From NCBI GenBank assembly GCA_029931535.1, contig JAQPZY010001244.1, positions 1 through 64,000 of the forward strand: DNA of 64,000 nt, written 5' to 3'. This DNA comes from Margaritifera margaritifera (Eukaryota; Mollusca; Bivalvia; Unionida; Margaritiferidae). Made by a program: the position numbers and the translations under genes. This document shows, piece after piece, positions 51,905-62,771 of the stretch. A model generated the notes under the pieces. It worked only from the letters and a program-made list of their open reading frames with translations, was not told the DNA's origin and did not search any database. Position 1 is the stretch's first letter; each line of letters opens with the position of its first letter.

Positions 51905-52974
51905 TTAACTCTTTAACTTCGACTGACATGTATATCCGCTGCATAAATGTGCCTTGCCTCCCCAGTGACTGATAAATCCGCTTGTAAACAAAGCACTACT
52001 ACTCCCAGTGACTGATATATCCGCTTGCTGGTTATGCTCCCTGTACCCCGGTGACGGAATGATCTGCACAGTATGTTCATGTTAAAATCGGTCTTATTGG
52101 TCAATAATTGAAAGTAAAAGGACATTCAACCAATCAAAATAGAGTTAACAAGTGATTGTTCTTACTAAATCCGGGGATTTTTTACAATTTTGTACCACGT
52201 GTTAGTTAATACATGTGTTTGTAGTTGACAGTGGAAACAATGGTTTTTGCTTACGCTAGCAATCGAGAATCCGAATTTTCAGGTTTTTCGGAGGACGAAC
52301 TTAACAATATTAAATTAAGAAGTGTTGGTAGTGACATGGAACTATCTTCTTTGTCAAGTCAGCCTGAAATTGAGACAGAATCTGATGAAGAAGACAGCCA
52401 AGTGTGGACAAGAGAGCCACGTGCTCCAAAAGTCAGTGTTTACAGAAAGTGTCGGCCCAACTTTCGTTTAGATGAGGGGAAGAAAGAAATAGATAAACAG
52501 TGCAATGTCTGTCTGTGTATAAAGCATAACTGATTCTATAAATACCATGCAGAACTTAAGAAGTAGTAGAACATAGTGACTAGTTAAAATTTTTTTAGTA
52601 ATTACATGTATATATTTGACCAATATCTTTGTATAAAAGACCGACAAAAATTTTAGTGTTTACAATTAGTGTTTTGTGTTCTATTCATGGATTTTATACC
52701 AATCTTGTGGATGTCAGCAGGATAAAATAATAAAACAGACGCAAGGTAGTTATAGCTTTTATATATGCATGATTTTAGTATCTAAATCAGTCTATTATAC
52801 AGAAAATAACTAAAACAATTAGGCCATATCCCCAAATCATCAGCTAAAAAGTTATCATTTGGCTGCAGCAGCATCAGGCTCTGGTAGTCAGCCCCCAAAT
52901 CAGCTGCAGTAGTGACCCCAGCAGCTAGGCATAGCAGTGAGCCACTACAGTAGCACTAGAAGTTAAAGAGTTAA
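51905..52974 (+). mobile_element. piggyBac-type deletion derivative with TTAA ends
   Basis: The element runs from TTAACTCTTTAACTTC (51905-51920) to its exact reverse complement (52959-52974). The outer TTAA at both ends is the known piggyBac target duplication, and a CYCTTTAAC start is common in that superfamily. Near the left end a cccagtgactgatatatccg motif occurs two to three times (51962, 52004), like subterminal repeats. The ORF inside keeps both ends of a piggyBac transposase but lacks the catalytic core. At 1,070 bp the element is roughly 1.5-2 kb shorter than autonomous ones. It lies about 160 bp beyond the stop codon of the membrane-protein gene, possibly in its 3' UTR. Confidence 0.82.
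52240..52566 (+). pseudogene. Remnant piggyBac transposase: acidic N-terminus fused to C-terminal Cys-rich domain
   Basis: The start is the ATG at 52240 (acaATGG context). Residues 1-60 are an acidic, Ser-rich stretch (ESEFSGFSEDEL, EIETESDEEDSQVW) typical of piggyBac N-termini. It then passes directly to KKEIDKQCNVCLCIKHN, a TGA at 52531-52533, and FYKYHAELKK before TAG at 52564-52566. The pattern C..C.C....C(F)..YH is the end of the piggyBac Cys-rich domain, where a Cys codon (TGC/TGT) is expected at the TGA. The DDD catalytic core of some 400 residues is absent. As written the product would be 97 residues. It might still be made as a small protein, but the domain is broken. Confidence 0.75.
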
Positions 52975-53133
52975 TGGAAATAAATAAATATATATTAATG
53001 TGTAACTAGTCCAGTACACTGCAAGAGATGTTATTGACATATATATTGACATTATACATTAAACATTAAAATATATGTTTTGATAATTTATATTGAATAT
53101 CAAAGGCTCTGACTCAAGTTTTCTCCACTAATC

Positions 53134-53419
53134 TCATGTTTCACTTTCTGAGGCTGGAACAACATGTATTAATGTTCCTGAACTGGGTCTACTTTGTGGA
53201 ACTGTATCATGATTACACTCTTCTACATCTGGAATATTGTTATCATGGTGAATATAAACTTCCTGTCGCAAATTTCTCACAGACTCTTTGAGTTGTGGAT
53301 CGTGTTCTTCTGCTTTTTCTGCATCACGTGATCGCTGCCACTGTAATCTGTTGCTTGATGGTCCAGGGTTTCCTGATCGCTGCTCAATCGGCAATGTGTG
53401 CACCTTGTTGTTTGTTTTA
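53134..53419 (-). CDS. Last coding exon (cytoplasmic tail) of a single-pass membrane protein
   Basis: On the - strand a strong acceptor (cctatttcag) precedes 53419. The exon supplies the third base of a Leu codon, then 94 residues and a TGA stop at 53134. The tail is hydrophilic, rich in Ser, Pro, Glu, Gln and His (NPGPSSNRLQWQRSRDAEK near the start, VVPASESET at the C-terminus). It has no membrane segment or catalytic motif I recognise. The phase matches the exon at 58438-58553. Its C-terminus SET does not clearly match a PDZ ligand except loosely (S-E-T). An additional exon in the 5-kb intron cannot be excluded. Family unknown. Confidence 0.6.
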
Positions 53420-53690
53420 CTGAAATAGGTAATTGATTTGGTCAATTGATTGACTGATTGGAATTTAAGGCATATCAGCAAATTCTAGGTTATATAGTGC
53501 CATGAATAAAGTAAAATCTATAAGAAATACTAAAAATATACATATAAATTTTAAAAATCTTTTAGCATAGATAAAGAGGTACAAATTGTAATAGGGAAAG
53601 GTAAAAAGTAACAAATGTTATATGTAAAAAATATAAAACTGTAAAATGTTTAGCTGTATAATATATTAAATATTGTAACATGAATTCATT

Positions 53691-54793
53691 TTGTCTCCCT
53701 ATACAAAGCATAAAAAAAGAAGTATTAATCTAATATAATAGATATCTCTTGTCTCCCTATACAAAGCATAGAAAAAAAGAAGTATTAATCTAACATAATA
53801 AATATCTCTTGTCTCCCTATACAAAGCATAGAAAAAAAGAAGTATAAATCTAGCATAATAGATATCTCTTGTCTCCCTATACAAAGAAATGAAAAAAAGA
53901 AGTATTAATCTAATATAATAGATATCTCTTGTCACCCTATGCAAAGCATAGAACAAAAAGAAGTATTAATCTAACATAATAGATATCTCTTGTCTCCCTA
54001 TACAAAGCATAGAAAAAAAAGAAGTATTAATCTAACATAATAGATATCTCTTGTCTCCCTATACAAAGCATAGAAAAAAAAGAAGTATTAATCTAGCATA
54101 ATAGATATCTCTTGTCTCCCTATACAAAGCATAGAAAAAAAAGAAGTATTAATCTGACATAATAGATATCTCTTGTCATCCCTATACAAAGCATAGAAAA
54201 AAAGAAGTATTAATCTAATATAATAGATATCTCTTGTCTCCCTATACAAAGCATAGAAAAAAAGAAGTATTAATCTGACATAATAGATATCTCTTGTCTC
54301 CCTATACAAAGCATAGAAAAAAAAGAAGTATTAATCTAATATAATATATATCTCTTTTCTCCCTATACAAAGCATAGAAAAAAAAGAAGTATTAATCTAA
54401 CATAATAGATATCTCTTGTCTCCCTATACAAAGCATAGAAAAAAAAGAAGTATTAATCTAGCATAATAGATATCTCTTGTCTCCCTATACAAAGCATAGA
54501 AAAAAAAGAAGTATTAATCTGACATAATAGATATCTCTTGTCATCCCTATACAAAGCATAGAAAAAAAGAAGTATTAATCTAATATAATAGATATCTCTT
54601 GTCTCCCTATACAAAGCATAGAAAAAAAGAAGTATTAATCTGACATAATAGATATCTCTTGTCTCCCTATACAAAGCATAGAAAAAAAAGAAGTATTAAT
54701 CTAATATAATATATATCTCTTTTCTCCCTATACAAAGCATAGAAAAAAAAGAAGTATTAATCTAACATAATAGATATCTCTTGTCTCCCTATG
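53691..54793 (+). repeat. Satellite of 60-61-bp units, about 18 copies, with a six-unit higher-order repeat
   Basis: Each unit contains gtctccctatacaaagcata, an A-run, gaagtattaatct and a ataatagatatctct end. Spacing is 60 bp in the first units and 61 bp later. Variants (gtcatccc, atatatatctcttttc, taatataa against taacataa) recur in the same order with a period of 365 bp: the block around 54000-54365 is repeated at about 54366-54730. The unit has - strand open frames only because its length is near a multiple of three. Confidence 0.93.
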
Positions 54794-54820
54794 CATTTTC
54801 TTGCACTACTCTTTGTAAAA

Positions 54821-56108
54821 TATCTATCCCCATAAAAGTATCTATCCCCATATAAATATCTATCCCCATATAAATGTCTATCCCCATATAGATATCTATC
54901 CCCATAAAAGTATCTATCCCCATATAAATATCTATCCCCATATAAATGTCTATCCCCATATAAATGTCTATCCCCATATAAATATCTATCCCCATATAAA
55001 TGTCTATCCCCATATAAATGTCTATCCCCATAAAAGTATCTATCCCCATAAAAGTATCTATCCCCATATAAGTATCTATCCCCATATAAATATCTATCCC
55101 CATAAAAATATCTATCCCATAAAAGTATATATCCCCATATAAATGTCTATCCCCATAAAAGTATCTATCCCCATAAAAGTATATATCCCCATATAAATAT
55201 CTATCCCCATAAAAGTATCTATCCCCATATAAATATCTATCCCCATAAAAGTATCTATCCCCATATAAATCTCTATCCCCATAAAAATATCTATCCCCAT
55301 AAAAGTATCTATCCCCATAAAAATATCTATCCCCATATAAATATCTATCCCCATAAAAGTATCTATCCCCATAAAAATATCTATCCCCATATAAATATCT
55401 ATCCCCTTATAAATGTCTATCCCCATATAAATGTCTATCCCCATAAAAGTATCTATCCCCATATAAATATCTATCCCTATAAAAATATATATCCCCATAA
55501 AAGTATATATCCCCATATAAATATCTATCCCCATAAAAGTATATATCCCGATATAAATATCTATCCCCATAAAAGTATCTATCCCCATATAAATATCTAT
55601 CCCCATAAAAATATCTATCCCCATAAAAGTATCTATCCCCTAAAAATATTTATCCCCATATAAATATCTATCCCCATATAAATGTCTATCTCCATACAAA
55701 TATCTATCCTCATATAAATATCTATCCCCATAAAAGTATATATCCCCATATAAATATCTATCCCCATAAAAATATCTATCCCCATATAAATATCTATCCC
55801 CATAAAAGTATATATCCCCATAAAAGTATCTATCCCCATATAAATATCTATCCCCATATAAATATCTATCCCCATAAAAGTATATATCCCCATATAAATA
55901 TCTATCCCCATAAAAGTATCTATCCCCATATAAATATCTATCCCCATAAAAGTATCTATCCTCATAAAAGTATCTATCCCCATATAAATATCTATCCCCA
56001 TATCAATATCTATTCCCAAAAAAATATCTATCCCCATATCAATATCTATCCCCATAAAAGTATCTATCCCCATATAAGTATCTATCCCCATATAAATATC
56101 TATCCCCA
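54821..56108 (+). repeat. 18-bp minisatellite, about 71 copies
   Basis: The unit is tatctatccccataaaag or tatctatccccatataaa. The array is 1,288 bp with period 18 throughout, apart from single-base losses near 55108 and 55639. Because 18 is a multiple of three, long open frames result (- strand repeats of MGIDIY/MGIDTF). Nearly every unit keeps CCCC, i.e. GGGG on the - strand. Confidence 0.97.
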
Positions 56109-56637
56109 AGTAAGGGTCATTATGTAGAACAGTAAGGGAAAAAGGACCCTGTCACTAATTATCCATACAAGACTGAATGAATATTAAAAATTAATTAAAT
56201 TTGCACAGGTTGAAAATCACTGACTCCTCCTATCAAATACGTGAAGAAAAGGTATGTTGGTGATAAAAAAAATTCAGTATGACAAAGTTTATATTGATGA
56301 CATTGGTTTTTCGCAACTGAAAGCCTGTGTGGCTGATTTAAGGAAGGTTATAAATTGCTAAAGATTTCCCAAAGTCCCATCAACTTTTCACTGATCCTAT
56401 CATTTTCTATTTCAGAACTGTTATTGTGATTAGCAACATTTTTAAAGCAATTTTCTTTTCATTTTTTAAAAAGAGATAGAAGCCACAATCAAGTCATTTT
56501 ATATCCAATCTCTCCCAAAGTTCATATCGCATACTATGCATACAGATAAAAATGATGACACATTTATTACATCATTTACAGTTGCACAGTAAACATTGAT
56601 TTTACAAAAGCAGACATCTCTACACAGAAAGAAGAAC

Positions 56638-56670
56638 ACTGCAGACCCTGATCTACTGGCACAGTATTAG
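56638..56670. mobile_element. Fragment of the fold-back MITE
   Basis: actgcagaccctgatctact plus ggcacagtatta matches one arm and loop of the hairpin in the full copies; no partner arm is present. Confidence 0.5.
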
Positions 56671-58437
56671 ACCAAAGAGCTAGGCCTATGCTATTCAATA
56701 TGGTGTGCACTTTGTACACAAGCAAACTTTGTATTGCATGGTAATAAATCCTTCCATATAACAAATGATCCACAAGGACCTGAATTCATTCTATATAGTA
56801 ATGGACTCTGTAACTGAGTGTTTTGACAAAAAACTGGATATTCTTTCTGTGTGAAAATTATTTTTAATTCTTTGGAAAGAAACAGGGGACATTTACGATA
56901 ATTAGAGGGAAGTAAAATATTTCAGCATAAATTTGACATGTATCATTTGCAATTCTTATCTCTACAAACCTGGACCTTTTTTATCCTTACAATGAATGAT
57001 TACTTGTGTGCAAAGTTTAAGTAGCAATCCTAAGTTGTGTAAACAAAAGATACATTTATCTAAAACAAAGTGAATTTGATGAAAGTATGTCCTCTGCCTA
57101 GCGTGTTAAAAAAAACAGCTGTAGAGTTAAAGGACTAAAATGAAATACTGAAATGCTGATCTTTGAACCTGACCTTGAACACTTGACCTGAATGTGGCAT
57201 GCAACACACCTTCAAGTAATTATACATAAAAGTCATCAATTTATCTCAAATGGCATAAAAGTTATGAAATGGTGTGACAGACAGACAGATGGATAATGTT
57301 ATGTATGATGTTTATATAATATTATAGATATTTTAGGAAATTATAAATGTTTCTTGACTTTAATATTTGCTTAAATCTTAATTTTTTTTATTAGAAAAAA
57401 CATGTTTAACTAGTGTCCTTGAATTAGGTTGTTTACTTCAAATTTAAGTTCAAGCATAGTTTTGATAAACACAATATTTTCTAAATTTGAGGTCAAGGTT
57501 GATTTTGTTTACAGATAAAACTGGAAATACCTTAGGAGTTACCTGTCAATGGTAACACGTACATTTATTATTTTAGAATATTCTGTCATGTGACCAATCT
57601 TTATATATACCATGTTTAGTGGACAGTTTTTCAGTTTCGACATTACTATCAGTCTTGTAAAGAGCTATTACAGTTTAGGAAAGTAATTCAAAATTTTAAG
57701 AGAGGAATTATTTAAATATTCATTGGATTATAACAGTGCTTATAGACTTTTGGATTTTGGATTTTTAATTGATGATTTTGGAATTTATGTGAACTTATTC
57801 AGAGATATTTTGGAGAACTTCATTTTGACATCAGCACATTAAAGACTACTAGTACATCAGGACTGTGAAGACCATTGGCACATCATAACATTCAAGGATA
57901 CAGCCGTGAATTCGGAACATTCTATATTTAGGACTTGTGATTAGAACACTAATTCTTATTGGATTATTTAGATTTTAATACACATTACTGTAAGTGTCTT
58001 TTTGATTTTTCATCTTAGAAATAAATTGCTTGTTGATTTTTACTTGAGTTGTTGGTTTCATGTTCTTTCTGTTACATTTTTCTAGACCATAGAGTCGTAA
58101 CAATAAACAAATGGACAAAAAAATATGTCACTTTTGGGGGGATGTAAAACACATTCTTTCTGCAGCCTTGGAACAAAACACATGTGTAATGTTGAATATG
58201 TATGGGTTTTTGTGAGTGTTTTTATAATACAGATAATCCCACACCTATTTTCAAGATTTCTGAGAACTTGGTGATGGTTTCAGACTTGCTGATTTTTAAT
58301 TAGTAGTTATACTTATACCAATTTAGTACTATTGTTGACTCATAAGCATTAATTAATTTGCAAATATCTGTTAAAATGTGCTAAAATTACATGCTTGTAA
58401 AAATGTTCATGTTTATGGTATTTTTCCGTGTACTTAC

Positions 58438-58553
58438 AGTTTGAATATTATGATGATTATAACCATGATGACGATTATCAGCAATACTGAAGTCATAACA
58501 GACAATATAATGATCCATACTGCAATTCCTGATTTCCCCACCAATTCTGGAGT
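58438..58553 (-). CDS. Transmembrane exon of the same gene
   Basis: The acceptor is ttttctatattgcag and the donor gtaagt (58437-58432). The exon encodes 38 residues plus two bases. It starts TPELVGKSGIAVW and continues with about 24 Ile/Val/Leu-rich residues ending in FK(L), a clear single transmembrane helix with a Trp at its outer edge and a Lys after it. WIIILSV and the FKL end recall integrin alpha chains, but the GFFKR motif that should follow is not found in the next exon, so I do not assign it. Incoming phase 0 fits the exon at 60045-60159 and the outgoing phase fits 53419. Confidence 0.68.
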
Positions 58554-58985
58554 CTGCAATATAGAAAAAAAAAAGTTACTGGAATGTCAGTCTTGTAAAC
58601 AATATTGTGATCCTAAATTTAGCATGGTTCATGGGAGCTATTAAAGGTAGTAATGACAGAAATAAATTCAGCTGATTTCTTGTTGATCCATAATCAAATC
58701 AGTATTATACGAAGGGTCACGATTTACTGAGGGGCTTTACAGTGCAAAACCACTGTACTTATAATATAATGATGTATGCATCTTTAATACAATACCTACA
58801 TTTTAAGGATGTTATATGGATGTTATATTTTAAACCCTGATATTTTATTTAACATAGTTTTTAAAAATTGTGAACGCATTTACCCTTTATCTTTTATCTG
58901 TATGACTGCATATTTATTTGAACTTAAATTTAAATGGGCACTTATAAAGCCTGGATTGTGCTGATGTGCTGTTAAACCTATACAT

Positions 58986-59155
58986 ACCATATATACTCAT
59001 GTATAAGCCATGTCCAAATGTAAACAACGTAGACCCTGATCTGCTGTCACATAATGCGCCAGCAGATCAGGGTCTCTGTTGTTTGTTCTACTGATTAGTC
59101 CTTACAAAGTGCATAGACTCAGATCTGCCAGTGCATTATGTATCTACGGTACATA
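58986..59155. mobile_element. Fold-back MITE copy 2, right end lost
   Basis: The left end accatatatactcatgtata matches the right end of copy 1 in inverse. Hairpin arms 59022-59046 and 59060-59084 pair almost fully around agaccctgatctgctg. The second half keeps a single decayed arm (agactcagatctgcc at about 59115) and the right TIR is not recognisable. Confidence 0.75.
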
Positions 59156-59778
59156 TTCAGTAAAATAAGCAAGTGGGCAGGATAGAGTTACTAATCATCC
59201 CTGTGCTTTTGATAAAAATTGTGATGGTGGTGGTGGTGTCATGTGATCCAGTGTCTTCAGATGTGTGTGATACATGATACGGGGAGTGGTATTGCCCATG
59301 TTAAGATGTCATGCATGACGTGAGGAGTTGTATTGCCCTCCTTTAAATGAATGTGTGTGTTTTGAGTAAATTCAAATATGTGCTTATGAAATTATTGAGT
59401 ATGAATGTTAAAATCCAGCTCATTTATGTATTTCTTGTAATAAGATCATGCAATTATCACTGAGAACCTGACTCCAGTTTTCCTGAAGACATATATACAT
59501 ACCAGAAAATATAGGCAGTAAGTAAGGTGTCTAGTCTGCCCAGATGCCCCATCAATATGGTGTGCATGTAATTGAGGATATCATTGGTTAAAGATACTGG
59601 GGCAAACTTCCAAGTCAAACTGGGGCATCAAACATGATCTAGGCATGTTTGATACGAAACTATCTATCCAATCTGGTTTAAATACGGCAAGTCCTTCAGA
59701 GATTATTATGACTGCACGGTGGAAATAAAGTGTATGACAAACATTGGCCCCTCCATGGAAAATGTTATGGGCATAAAA
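59156..59778. other. Intron sequence without recognised elements
   Basis: Between the MITE and the SINE I see only a short GGT run near 59225-59237 and no credible exon. Confidence 0.5.
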
Positions 59779-59960
59779 TATTGATTGATTGATTGATGGC
59801 ACATCAACACCTGAAAGGTTATATCATGCTGAGGCAATTGAATTTAAGTGCCTCGTTAAAAGACACACAACATCAGCCAACCCAGAATGGTCTGGGCAGG
59901 GTTTGAACCTGAATCTTTCTGGTCACGAATCTGGCATGCTAACCACTGAACCACCATAGC
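59779..59960 (-). mobile_element. tRNA-derived SINE with (ATCA)n-type tail
   Basis: Read on the - strand, it starts gctatggtggttcagtggtt, a tRNA-like head with a box A. Box B (ggttcaaaccc) follows about 50 bp on, then a non-tRNA body with a gtcttttaacgaggcac segment. It closes with a tandem tcaa tail (59779-59796). A short-repeat tail is what LINE-mobilised SINEs usually have. The head is too diverged to name the source tRNA. It lies in the intron between 60045 and 58553, in sense with the gene. Confidence 0.78.
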
Positions 59961-60044
59961 TTCCAACAGCATGAAAGAAAAAATGATAATAAACACAAGC
60001 AGAATGAGACACCAACATTCTGCACTATCTAATCCTCCACTTAC

Positions 60045-60159
60045 CTCATTATTATTTAAGGCTGAAGAGACTGGTATGACTGCAACCAGCGAAATATTTA
60101 AGGACAATCCAAGTGTCTGTTTAATCTGTGTTTCCATGTCCGTGGTAAGGTCTTGCATA
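60045..60159 (-). CDS. Membrane-proximal extracellular exon of the same gene
   Basis: Flanked by acceptor ttttctctctgtatag and donor GAG|gtaagt, both near perfect. It has one leading base then 38 codons: MQDLTTDMETQIKQTLGLS, then an N-glycosylation site (NIS) and a hydrophobic beta-like stretch ending NNNE. The exon ends in phase 0, in agreement with the next exon. It needs an upstream exon ending with two bases of a codon; none could be placed with confidence before the window ends, so the gene is 5'-incomplete. The Met at its start is probably internal. Confidence 0.62.
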
Positions 60160-60873
60160 CTATACAGAGAGAAAAGTACATTTATTTACATTCTTGAAGG
60201 CAATCCCTTTACAGTTAATTGGCAGGCAGGCTGGGAATCCCCTAATGAATATCACGTGACACCGGTACAAATAGTTGAGGTTGACCCAGTGTGACTGCGT
60301 AACACACGAGTTTAGAATTTGAAAATAATAAAAACAAGTCCTGAAATATATGCAAGAGGCAGATACTTAATTAAAAGTAAATCTAATAATGCTATGCACT
60401 TTGTGCCTTTTGCTATGTTGAAAATCATATTTATACAAAAATAAACATTTTATAGGCTGCCAATATGATTCACTACTGTGAAAATAGTGAAAAGATTTAG
60501 TCACAAAATTTCATTTGTTTAAAGATTTGTATTCAGTCCTAAAATAAAATCTCATGATACTCCTTAGTCTCAAATTATGTAATTAAAATGTTAAAAGACA
60601 AGAAAATTATCACATTTTACATTTTAAAAATGTTTCGTGTGTATGGCATGGTCCTATGTAACAAAACTTGTAATTTTATGGCTAAGGTAGTTGCTTTTAT
60701 GATTTTCAGCATTTCTAAACTTGATATTTAACGATGAATAGTGCAAGAAAATTCACATAAATAAAGAAGGATTCCATCATGAGTTACAATATTTCATTAA
60801 ACATTAAAAAAGCAATCATTCAAGCGGTAAATGTCCAATATGAATGTGATGTGATTTTGATCCATACATACTG
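60160..60873. other. AT-rich stretch without recognised gene
   Basis: Upstream (in - strand sense) of the membrane-proximal exon. No convincing donor/exon pair in the required phase is seen. Confidence 0.5.
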
Positions 60874-61087
60874 TATATACTCATGTATAATCCAATACCA
60901 ACTACAAACTGCATTGACCCAGATCTGCCATCACATAATGCGCCAGCAGATCTGGGTCTATACAGTTTGTAAGCACTAATCAGTAGAACAAACAACATAG
61001 ACCCTGATCTGCTGGTGCATTATATGACAGCAGATCAGGGTCAATGTTGTTTGCATTTGAACCCAGATTATATGCTAGTATATATGA
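60874..61087. mobile_element. Fold-back MITE copy 3, most complete
   Basis: The left end tgtatatactcatgtataat and right end tatatgctagtatatatgat are inverted. There are two hairpins: 60905-60928 with 60946-60969, and 60989-61014 with 61028-61053 (24 or more of 26 paired). All four arms share an agaccctgatctgc-like core, and both loops have a cataatg or cattata motif. No ORF. Confidence 0.82.
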
Positions 61088-61519
61088 TAATTCTATAAAA
61101 TCACTTTACTTTTGTTTGTTTATATACTATAAACACTTCACATATTTTTATAATTATGTGGTTGGAGCATTATTTTTCAATTAAATTGTGAATGAATAGT
61201 GGAATATGAGGACTAAATGGATATTTCTACCAGTGTCATGTGGCCGCCCAAGGGAAAAATCCAGAGTTTGCTTATCCAGAGTAAATATATTTAAAACTAT
61301 CTAATAGAGACAAGATGAAAACTGTACAAATGTTTTCAAAAAGACTCCTTGTGATATGAAATCTGTGGCAGTTAAAAAAAAACAATAGAATTTAAACTTA
61401 AATCTTTGAAAATGTTATGATTGTATGAATATACTACATTTTTGTAATTGGAGTTTGCAAGTTAAAAAAATTGCATTACATCAATACAAAAGTTTTGCGA
61501 CATTAATATTCTGTGCAAA

Positions 61520-61920
61520 ATGTGTTTCTTTAAAAATACTTACCTGATCATAATATGCTAGGAGTACATCCACTATGCCACACATCCACCGCTCCCAAAC
61601 TAAGAAAGACATCCACCATGTCCTTCAAATTGTTTTAGCAACAAAAGTGAAAAAATGTCATCAGCTTTCCAAGACAAAAATTAAGCATGAATCACCTCCT
61701 CTTGGATAGAGGAATTTGTGCCATATCACATCATCAGTTACTACTAAAATGGGTGTGTATACACTTCCAGGAATGAAACTGCTGGGGAGGGTATGCCCAT
61801 ATTATAATCTCGTTTATTGAAGAAACATATGTTACTCTAAAAATTGGTTTCGTCAAATACATTACCCAATCATAATATGTTAGGAGAATATTTAAGAGTA
61901 GTAGGGAGTTACATCCACTT
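61520..61920. repeat. Inverted/direct repeat family, copy A
   Basis: The left border gtgtttctttaaaaatactt matches the border of copy B at 62980. A cataatatgctaggag segment at 61550 recurs as cataatatgttaggag at 61872, each followed by a tacatccact motif, so the copy is bracketed by direct repeats. No protein identified. Confidence 0.55.
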
Positions 61921-62361
61921 ACCCTGGAGTTGGCCCTGTCCCCGGTCTCCTCACATATGTGCAGCAGATTAAAGTTTTGTATTAGAGTTAGTGTGTGGTC
62001 AGTGCAGAGATGCATTTTAGAGAAAAGGTTTTGCTGCCACACCTCCAGCAGAAGTAGGGTGACCTGCATCCTTGAGAAGCTGCTGCAGGACCTGTGAAGG
62101 TAGGCTGTTGTGCTGCAGACACAGGTCACACCAGGTCAAGCAGAGCCCATTGTGGTGAAAGGTCCCAGGGGTATAAGCTGGAGAATGCCATCTCTGGCCT
62201 CTATCTCACAGCATAAATGATGTTGGTTATAGAACAGCTGAACTCAAATGATATGCTATAGGCAACTGCCTAACCTACTGACCCAATATATCTAAGAAAT
62301 TCATCTGGTATTGGGTTAGATCCTTGTAGGATGAGTGGATGACCCAACAGATGACCCAATG

Positions 62362-62490
62362 ATTGTGATCTGAGCTAACTTCTTCTCAAAAGGTCATACA
62401 ATAAAGTTAGCTAATTGATGTGTCTCTGCTCACAACACTGGGAGGAACTCTCCATTTCCCTTCATACATTTTTAATGTGATGGGTTTACC
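62362..62490 (+). repeat. Duplicated 130-150-bp segment, copy 1
   Basis: The segment with ctaacttcttctcaaa, aactctccatttcccttcat and tttaatgtgatgggttta matches 62772-62922 at high identity with an internal length difference. Confidence 0.8.
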
Positions 62491-62771
62491 TGCTCAGGTC
62501 ATTAAATCCTACTGTTTCTGCCTGCAGTAGCTAGAGTGATTAGGAAGCACAAAAGGTGAGTCAGGGAGACTCAAGACTGTAGACCAAAAAGTGCCTCATT
62601 CAGCCACACTAGAACCCACCCATAGTAGATTCCATCTTGAGGCAAAGGCCAATGCCTTCAGTCAAGACAAGTTGAAATTGGTTAGAAGGTCAAAGAGGTC
62701 TTTGTTCTGGCCTATATTTTCTATTCCATGATGACGAAATGAGTCTGAAAATGTGGAATTGTAGCCCTTGA

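Larger units (their letters stand above)
53420..58437 (-). other. 5.0-kb intron carrying two tandem arrays
   Basis: Bounded by gtaagt at its 5' end (- strand) and cctatttcag at its 3' end. It contains the 60-61-bp satellite, the 18-bp minisatellite and, from about 56109 on, AT-rich sequence without a recognised gene. Within the latter are a GACA-rich spot near 57280 and a fragment of the fold-back MITE near 56640. Confidence 0.55.

Noticed and set aside
52531..52533. TGA in the piggyBac Cys-rich domain read as selenocysteine
   Set aside because: The element is a core-less, non-autonomous relic, no SECIS-like hairpin was noticed, and a simple TGC/TGT-to-TGA mutation is sufficient.
53699..54674. 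Repeated - strand frames with RETRDIYY motifs in the 60-61-bp satellite
   Set aside because: These are explained by tandem repetition; the unit is 61 bp in most of the array and the frame is lost repeatedly.
53691..54793. Possible CRISPR-like direct repeats
   Set aside because: Units are contiguous satellite monomers without unique spacers, in a eukaryotic intron.
54789..56109. Three long - strand frames encoding GIDIYM/GIDTFM repeats (104-170 codons)
   Set aside because: They follow from the 18-bp period, which keeps all frames open. Frame changes at single-base losses, intron location and absence of any non-repeat coding sequence argue against a protein.
61920..62087. Possible - strand exon (acceptor ctaccttcacag, donor gtaagt at 61917) with an open frame of about 55 codons
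   Set aside because: The splice motifs look good, but its outgoing phase (0) does not fit the exon at 60159, the + strand is equally open, and it borders a repeat whose ends mimic splice sites. Kept only as a possibility.
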